Assembly (NCBI RefSeq): GCF_024464655.1
Contig: NZ_JANHAV010000008.1
Coordinates: forward strand, 1 to 64,000
DNA: 64,000 bases
DNA from: Halobellus inordinatus
GTDB lineage: Archaea > Halobacteriota > Halobacteria > Halobacteriales > Haloferacaceae
Reading direction: 5' to 3'
The position numbers were made by a program, and so were the translations under genes. The notes under the pieces are model-generated. The model saw only the letters and a list, made by a program, of their open reading frames with translations. It had not been told where the DNA came from and did not search any database. Positions 59,780-64,000 of this stretch are shown here, one piece after another (position 1 is the stretch's first letter; each line of letters begins with the position of its first letter).

Positions 59780-59856
59780 TGGGGATTATCGTAAGTCCTC
59801 ATATATTTCTCGCCGGACGGTCGGCGAGAATCTCCGAACAGTGACGATAATCCCTA
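59780..59856 (+). mobile_element. Palindromic element, family A, copy 3 (77 bp, flanked by TGA)
   Basis: Ends TGGGGATTATCGT and ACGATAATCCCTA; internal CTCGCCG/CGGCGAG hairpin retained. TGA at 59777-59779 and 59857-59859. It lies 12 bp after the matrixin-like gene stop, in a 213-bp gap. Confidence 0.82.
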
Positions 59857-59977
59857 TGAGTACCGGCGTGGGCGCCACGGACGAGGCGTCCGCGATCGGT
59901 CGAACACACCCGGCTCGCGTGCGTCCAACTGGTCCGACGCCGGCGCTTTCTTTTCCTTCGGGACCGAACAGAGAGGT

Positions 59978-60310
59978 ATGACCGAGCACAGTGACACCGG
60001 CGGCGACGGGCTGCTCGAAACGGCGGGATTCGACGCCGAAGAGCTAGTGGCAGCCCTCGAATCGGCCTTCGAGGGCAGCGAGTCCGAATTCCGCGTCGTA
60101 GCCAGACAGGCGCGCGACCTCGCCGACGCCGGCATCGTCGCCGCCGACCGCGGAGAACCGCTCACCGTCGAGGAGATCGTCCGGAACCTGGAGGACGCGC
60201 CCGAGGAGTCCAGCGTCGCAGACCGCTGGAACTGGTGGCTCGGCGCGCTCGAAACCGCCTACGGCGGCTACCGGGAGTTCGAGGTTCGAGCCGTCCCAAC
60301 AGAAGAGTGA
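59978..60310 (+). CDS. Conserved-looking haloarchaeal protein of unknown function (110 aa)
   Basis: A 110-residue soluble protein: AGFDAEELVAALESAFEGSESEFRVVARQARDLADAGIVAADRGEPLTVEEIVRNLEDAPEESSVADRWNWWLGALETAYGGYREFEVRAV. It is helical and acidic, with the distinctive RWNWWLGALE. I believe similar proteins occur in other haloarchaea, but I cannot name a family. It converges with aceB; the 142-bp gap holds no gene. Confidence 0.7.
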   Translation: MTEHSDTGGDGLLETAGFDAEELVAALESAFEGSESEFRVVARQARDLADAGIVAADRGEPLTVEEIVRNLEDAPEESSVADRWNWWLGALETAYGGYREFEVRAVPTEE

Positions 60311-60452
60311 GTCCGTCGCGACGGCGTGAAAAAACGTAGCGTGGGCCCGTCGCGGCGTCGACACACCGACGTGTGCGCCACGGCGGTGTGCGGCTCGCGC
60401 GGGCGCAGATCACTGACTTCTGCTGCGATTCTGAGCGTCGTGCCGAGGGAAG

Positions 60453-61751
60453 TCAGTTCCCGACGGCCGTGGCCCGGTCGACGACGTCCTCGCTGTACCG
60501 TTCGATCAGTTCCTCGTGTTGGTCCGGACGGTGTTCGTAGACGTCCTGGAACAGCGCGATGGGCGTCATCGCGGCCTGGTAGGTCGCTTCGTCCCACATC
60601 CGGTCGGCTTCGATGTCGATCTCGACGCCGTCGAGGCGGAGCGTGGCCGCGCGGGTCATCGCGATGGCACCCTTGCCGGCTTCCTTCGCCGCCTCGAACT
60701 CCTCCATCGAGTCGACGACGTCGTCCAGACTCGGGATGTAGGCGGTGCGGTCGAGCAGTTCCTCGCGCAGTTCGTCCTCGTCGAGTTCGAGTTCCTCGCT
60801 GCCAACCGTGAGGTGGTAGCCGTCGGGCGTCTCGACGAGCGAGAGGCGGTCGCCGTCGTAGACCTGCGCGTCTCCGGCGTCTTCGAGTTCGACTTCGCGG
60901 CCTCCCAGATCGAGCAGCCAGCTACCGGTCTTCGGTGGAAGCGGGGCCGTGTTGGCCTCCTCGACCTGTCCGGGCGTGAGCGACCAGATGCCGTTCATCC
61001 CCTTCGCCCGGTTTTCGGTCATCCGTTCGCGGTACCCCTCGACGTCGCGGATGTCGTCGTAGGGGCCGTCGACGGCGATACAGCCGGCGGCACTCGCCCC
61101 GCGGGAGGTGTTGTGCCGGAGTTCGGGCCAGGCCGGGAGTTCGCCCGTCGGCGTCATCGCGCGCATATCCTTGGTGTAGTCGACCTCGCCGTCGACGAGG
61201 AGGAACAGGCGTTCGAGGTTGTTCGAAGGCTTGCCCATCTCCTCGCGGAGGTCGCCCATCGCCAGTTCTGCCGCCCCGCTCTCGACGATGACGGACATCG
61301 TGAGGCTCCCCTCGTCGAGTCCGTTCTCGGTCTCGACCCAGGTGATGGCCTCGTCGGCCTTCTTCCAGTCGTCGATGTCGCCGACTTCGGGGATCACGAA
61401 GCCGTCGATGTGTTCTGCGGCGCCGCCCTCGGGGTCGGTGATCGTGAGCATCTGCTGAAGCCCCTGATACCGGGTAGCAGGGCTGTCGCGGTGCCACACG
61501 ACGCGCGGGTGGATCTCGCCGGGGAAGTCGGCCCCGTGCTCGGAGACCACCTCGACGATGTTCTCGGCACCTTCATCGCGCATCGAGGGCGCGGTGGCGT
61601 CTTCGTTGTCGGGGACCCAGACGTCCGGTGCCTGGAGTCCGCGAAGCGTTGCGGCTCCTTCGAGCATCTTCGCGCTGTTGTCTTCGCCCTCGACTGCCGT
61701 CGGCGAGGTGAAGAACGTCCGCACGAACTGCCTGTCGTGTCTTCGTTCCAT
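60453..61751 (-). CDS. aceB: Malate synthase, haloarchaeal type
   Basis: A 432-residue protein beginning MERRHDRQFVRTFFTSPTAVEGEDNSAKML. It is much shorter than bacterial malate synthases A and G (530-720) and matches the compact haloarchaeal form described from Haloferax. Candidate acidic metal residues lie in VPDNEDATAPS and VIPEVGDIDDW. It condenses glyoxylate and acetyl-CoA to malate. The ATG at 61749-61751 is chosen because the family starts there. It is downstream of aceA after a 158-bp gap that contains a long hairpin. Confidence 0.93.
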   Translation of the reverse strand: MERRHDRQFVRTFFTSPTAVEGEDNSAKMLEGAATLRGLQAPDVWVPDNEDATAPSMRDEGAENIVEVVSEHGADFPGEIHPRVVWHRDSPATRYQGLQQMLTITDPEGGAAEHIDGFVIPEVGDIDDWKKADEAITWVETENGLDEGSLTMSVIVESGAAELAMGDLREEMGKPSNNLERLFLLVDGEVDYTKDMRAMTPTGELPAWPELRHNTSRGASAAGCIAVDGPYDDIRDVEGYRERMTENRAKGMNGIWSLTPGQVEEANTAPLPPKTGSWLLDLGGREVELEDAGDAQVYDGDRLSLVETPDGYHLTVGSEELELDEDELREELLDRTAYIPSLDDVVDSMEEFEAAKEAGKGAIAMTRAATLRLDGVEIDIEADRMWDEATYQAAMTPIALFQDVYEHRPDQHEELIERYSEDVVDRATAVGN

Positions 61752-61847
61752 AATTGTGGCTCGTAGTGGTGGGTAAATATCTGTGGTGGTTGCTATCGAA
61801 TTATTATGTAGGCCGACAGACCCGTGGATCGGTCCGTTCGGGCCGTC

Positions 61848-61892
61848 GAACGACGTGAGAAACGCCGGCACTCCGAGGTGCCGACGTCGTTC
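61848..61892 (-). promoter_or_regulatory. Two-part hairpin between aceA and aceB
   Basis: An outer 9-bp perfect stem (GAACGACGT with ACGTCGTTC) encloses an inner 6-bp stem (CGGCAC with GTGCCG, loop TCCGAG). It lies 18 bases after the aceA stop and is not followed by a T-run on the transcribed strand, so it looks like an RNA stability or processing structure rather than a plain terminator. Confidence 0.55.
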
Positions 61893-61909
61893 ACGTCTGT
61901 CCGACAGGA

Positions 61910-62941
61910 TCAGTCGTCAGACTGGAGCGGCTCGGACTCTTCCTCGGTGAACCCGGCGCTCGACTCCATTCGGCGCTGGGCCTCGGGGTCGAACTCCGTC
62001 TCGATGTCCTGGAACCGGGAGACGAACGAGAGTTCGTGGTGGGACTCGGTCTCGTGTCCGAGGTACCGGTCTTCGAGTTCCATCTGGGCCTTCTCGTCGC
62101 CTTCGGCCAGTCGCTCGAAGTCCTCGTAGACGCTGTGGGCGCCCGAGTGCAGGCCGAAGAGCGTGATGAAGATGTACTTGTAACCCAGCTCGCCGAGTTC
62201 CTGGAACGTCAGCGGGTCCTCCTCTTCGGACCACGCGAACGACGAGGAGTAGTTGAACGCGAGGTCGAGATCGGGGTGCGTCTCGTGGATCGTCTCCGCG
62301 TAGTTGACCGCGTCCTCGCGGCTCGGGTCCGGCATCTCCGGCCAGACCAGGTCGACGCCGGCGTCGGCGTAGATGCGCCCGCGTTCGAGGTGTTCCTCCC
62401 AGTCGCCGTTGGCCGAGCCGTAGGCGTCGGTTCGGGCGATGATGACGGTGTCGTCGCACTGCTTCGCGTCGACGGCGGCCTCGAAGCGGGAGCGGGCAGT
62501 CTCGCGGTCCTCGATCTGCTTGCCCGCGATGTGACCGCAGCGCTTCGGCGACGTCTGGTCCTCGATGTGGATGGCGGCGACGCCGGCCTTCTCGTACTCG
62601 CGAACGGCCCGGCGGACGTTGTGGACGCCGCCGTAGCCCGTGTCACAGTCGGCGATGACGGGGAGCGTGGTCGACTCGACGATCCGCTTCGCGTTCTCGA
62701 CCATCTCGGACATCGTCACCATCTCCAGATCCGGGAAGCCGAACTGGCCGAGAACGGTGGAGTACCCCGACATATAGGCGGCGTCGAGGCCGGCCATCTC
62801 GGCGAGACGGGCGTCGAGAGCGTGATAGATGCCCGGCGCGAAGGTGAACGTCTGCTCGTCGAGCATCTCGCGGAACTCGCGGGCCGCGGGATTGTCGAGG
62901 TCGTCGCGGATATAGGGATCAGACGGAATGTCGAGCGGCAT
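61910..62941 (-). CDS. aceA: Isocitrate lyase
   Basis: A 343-residue enzyme of the PEP mutase/isocitrate lyase superfamily: [33 protein letters not shown] around 98-129 (metal and substrate) and the catalytic loop KRCGH with Cys135. The end [17 protein letters not shown] resembles isocitrate lyase rather than methylisocitrate lyase, though the two are close. It splits isocitrate to succinate and glyoxylate, the first step of the glyoxylate bypass. Only one base (62942) separates it from the stop of the upstream Thr-rich gene. Confidence 0.94.
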   Translation of the reverse strand: MPLDIPSDPYIRDDLDNPAAREFREMLDEQTFTFAPGIYHALDARLAEMAGLDAAYMSGYSTVLGQFGFPDLEMVTMSEMVENAKRIVESTTLPVIADCDTGYGGVHNVRRAVREYEKAGVAAIHIEDQTSPKRCGHIAGKQIEDRETARSRFEAAVDAKQCDDTVIIARTDAYGSANGDWEEHLERGRIYADAGVDLVWPEMPDPSREDAVNYAETIHETHPDLDLAFNYSSSFAWSEEEDPLTFQELGELGYKYIFITLFGLHSGAHSVYEDFERLAEGDEKAQMELEDRYLGHETESHHELSFVSRFQDIETEFDPEAQRRMESSAGFTEEESEPLQSDD

Positions 62942-62942
62942 C

Positions 62943-63347
62943 TCAGCGACCCTCCTGCGTCGTCGAGCGGCTGTCGGTCGTCGTGCGAGTCGTGTCGGTA
63001 TCGGTCGCAGTGTCGGTATGTCGTGTCATCGAGTCAGATCGAAAGCGTGAGTCGGTTCGGTCGGTCGTCTCGCGAGTCTCAGAGCGCAGCGTCGTCGACT
63101 GGCCGGCCTGGATCCCGCGGAGGTCGGGGACCAGCGGCGCGTCGCGTTCGTCTTCGATGCGGGGGTATCGAGGCGTCGACTGGGCCGTGCGGGTCGTCGT
63201 CTCGGTCGTCGTCGACTGGCCGGCCTGGATCCCGCGGAGGTCTGGGACCAACGGCGCATCGCGCTCGGCGTCGGTTCGGGGGGCGTTCGTGGTTGGCTGT
63301 CGGGTCGTTTCGTCGGTCGTCGTCTCGTACTCGTTCGAGCGTGTCAT
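62943..63347 (-). CDS. Thr-rich protein with two identical 20-residue repeats, leading the aceA-aceB operon
   Basis: A 134-residue hydrophilic protein, rich in Thr, Arg, Asp and Ser and predicted disordered. The segment [18 protein letters not shown], preceded by ER, occurs twice without change, 39 codons apart (DNA copies from about 63091 and 63208), embedded in variable T/R-rich linkers. It has no Cys and no membrane segment. It ends one base before the aceA start, so it must be cotranscribed. The frame stays open to 63525 but without an ATG or GTG, so the ATG at 63345-63347 is used. I do not recognise a family. Confidence 0.7.
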   Translation of the reverse strand: MTRSNEYETTTDETTRQPTTNAPRTDAERDAPLVPDLRGIQAGQSTTTETTTRTAQSTPRYPRIEDERDAPLVPDLRGIQAGQSTTLRSETRETTDRTDSRFRSDSMTRHTDTATDTDTTRTTTDSRSTTQEGR

Positions 63348-63740
63348 GTCGGTGGATTCGGCGGTCGTGTCGGCGAGTTCGGTCGTCTGTGGCGGTCCAA
63401 ACGGGCGTGCTCCGGATTGGAGTGAGAGATTCCGGAACTGGGTACGTGTTTCATCGTTCAGTGCTCGATTTGTCGTGGCTGGTGGTGGGAAATAAATATT
63501 ATGATCTATAATGATAATATTCTATAATGGGTTTATTGTGTGCAGTTGGATAAGAGGTGTATAATTGAGTGAGAATCTCTGTCACAGTACGTGACGACGC
63601 CCCGCTACCGTCGACCGGCGGGTGCGCCGCGAGCCAGCGACACCCCGACGTGAGAGCGAGGCGAGGGAAGGCGCGTGGACCGTCGAGAGTGCGACTCGAA
63701 AGCGACGAGGCCAAACGCCCCGGGCGGATACATCGGGTCA
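63348..63740. other. Divergent control region between the glyoxylate operon and the MBL nuclease gene
   Basis: A 393-bp gap without a gene I can defend. The part 63488-63570 is strikingly AT-rich for this genome; on the reverse strand it offers a TATA-like AATATTTATTTCC about 150 bases before the operon start. Between it and the ATG a 36-codon frame (from 63456) ends in a TGA that overlaps the ATG of the Thr-rich gene, but its composition is not protein-like. The half next to the nuclease gene is GC-rich and unstructured. Confidence 0.6.
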
Positions 63741-64000
63741 ATGGACGTTCGCTTCCTCGGCGGCGCTCGCGAGGTCGGCCGAAGCGCCGTGCTCGTGAAC
63801 GACGCGCTGCTGCTCGATTACGGGATGCTCACCGGGAACCCGCCCCGGTTTCCGGTCGAAGCGCCCGATCCGGAGGCAGTCGTCGTCTCTCACGGCCACC
63901 TCGATCACGTCGGGGCGGTTCCCGCACTCCTCGCGGGCGATCGTCGCCCGCCGATCCACTGGACGCCGCCGACGCGCGAACTGGGGCTGACGCTCGCTCG
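63741..64000 (+). CDS. MBL-fold exonuclease/RNase, beta-CASP type, 5' part only
   Basis: The first 86 codons are visible: MDVRFLGGAREVGRSAVLVNDALLLDYGM and then SHGHLDHVGAVPALL, the HxHxDH metal motif at residues 51-56. GxxxEVGRS at the start is typical of the CPSF/beta-CASP nucleases, which in archaea process or degrade RNA. The gene continues past the window end, so the beta-CASP domain cannot be checked. Confidence 0.85.
   Translation, partial: MDVRFLGGAREVGRSAVLVNDALLLDYGMLTGNPPRFPVEAPDPEAVVVSHGHLDHVGAVPALLAGDRRPPIHWTPPTRELGLTLA

Noticed and set aside
63346-63456. A 36-codon frame whose stop overlaps the Thr-rich gene start
   Set aside because: Its codons are rich in Pro, Arg and His, as expected of an out-of-frame reading; only the ATGA overlap favours it.

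Overview
The window is a stretch of haloarchaeal chromosome (class Halobacteria). The evidence is high GC with strong third-position GC bias, very acidic proteins, archaeal information-processing genes (ribosomal proteins L15e and L40e, ABCE1, Sec61-beta, archaeal RNase P RNA), a haloarchaeal-type malate synthase and isocitrate lyase pair, and many proteins of families seen mainly in haloarchaea. It looks like ordinary chromosome: no phage, CRISPR array, transposase gene or integrase is visible, and both window ends cut through genes.

Layout. 0-2 kb holds a sulfur-relay group (rhodanese-type protein, TusA, two DsrE-like proteins). 3-13 kb is housekeeping: zinc ribbon, L15e, EMC6-like protein, ABCE1, RtcA, Usp, archaemetzincin, Hsp20, PheA, HisH, uracil-DNA glycosylase and a DUF99 protein. 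13-23 kb has an MBL hydrolase, L40e, thioredoxin, Sec61-beta, PdxT, M20, M32 and M24-like peptidases, a UvrD-like helicase and NadE. 23.5-31 kb is a catabolic and uptake segment: SDR, aldehyde dehydrogenase and a complete Liv-type ABC transporter, closed by tRNA-Gly. 32-37 kb is a copper-handling group: CopA, an AsnC/TRASH regulator, a CopZ-like chaperone and a Met-rich SHOCT membrane protein. 36.8-45 kb has an SLC13 transporter, a siroheme nitrite/sulfite reductase, small unknown proteins and a multi-PAS histidine kinase before tRNA-Lys. 45-57 kb carries a CoA-disulfide-reductase-like flavoprotein, GlpK with a nitrilase-family protein, dihydroorotase, a lipoate-ligase-like protein, an M23-like protein, a nicotinamidase-like hydrolase, nicotinate phosphoribosyltransferase and a surface protein. 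58.1-58.6 kb is the RNase P RNA. 60.4-63.4 kb is a glyoxylate-cycle operon (aceA, aceB) led by an unrecognised Thr-rich repeat protein. The window ends in a beta-CASP-type MBL nuclease.

The most distinctive pattern is in the repeats. Seven short palindromic elements (77-80 bp) fall into three families unrelated in sequence. All seven are flanked by the same 3-bp direct repeat, TGA (TCA on the other strand), and in four cases one copy of that repeat is the stop codon of the neighbouring gene. Insertion duplicated the stop codon and left the reading frame intact. Three different families bracket the SDR-ALDH gene pair. There are also local tandem repeats at gene control regions or gene ends: 12 heptads before copA, three 17-mers touching the glpK start codon, two 19-mers before a small membrane protein gene, and a 27-bp duplication of a kinase C-terminus.

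Functional links visible from the sequence are copper sensing with efflux, acetate or fatty-acid growth through the glyoxylate shunt, NAD synthesis and salvage (nadE, a pncA-like gene, pncB), and sulfur transfer. All functional calls rest on reading the sequence and remembered family motifs; no database search was run.
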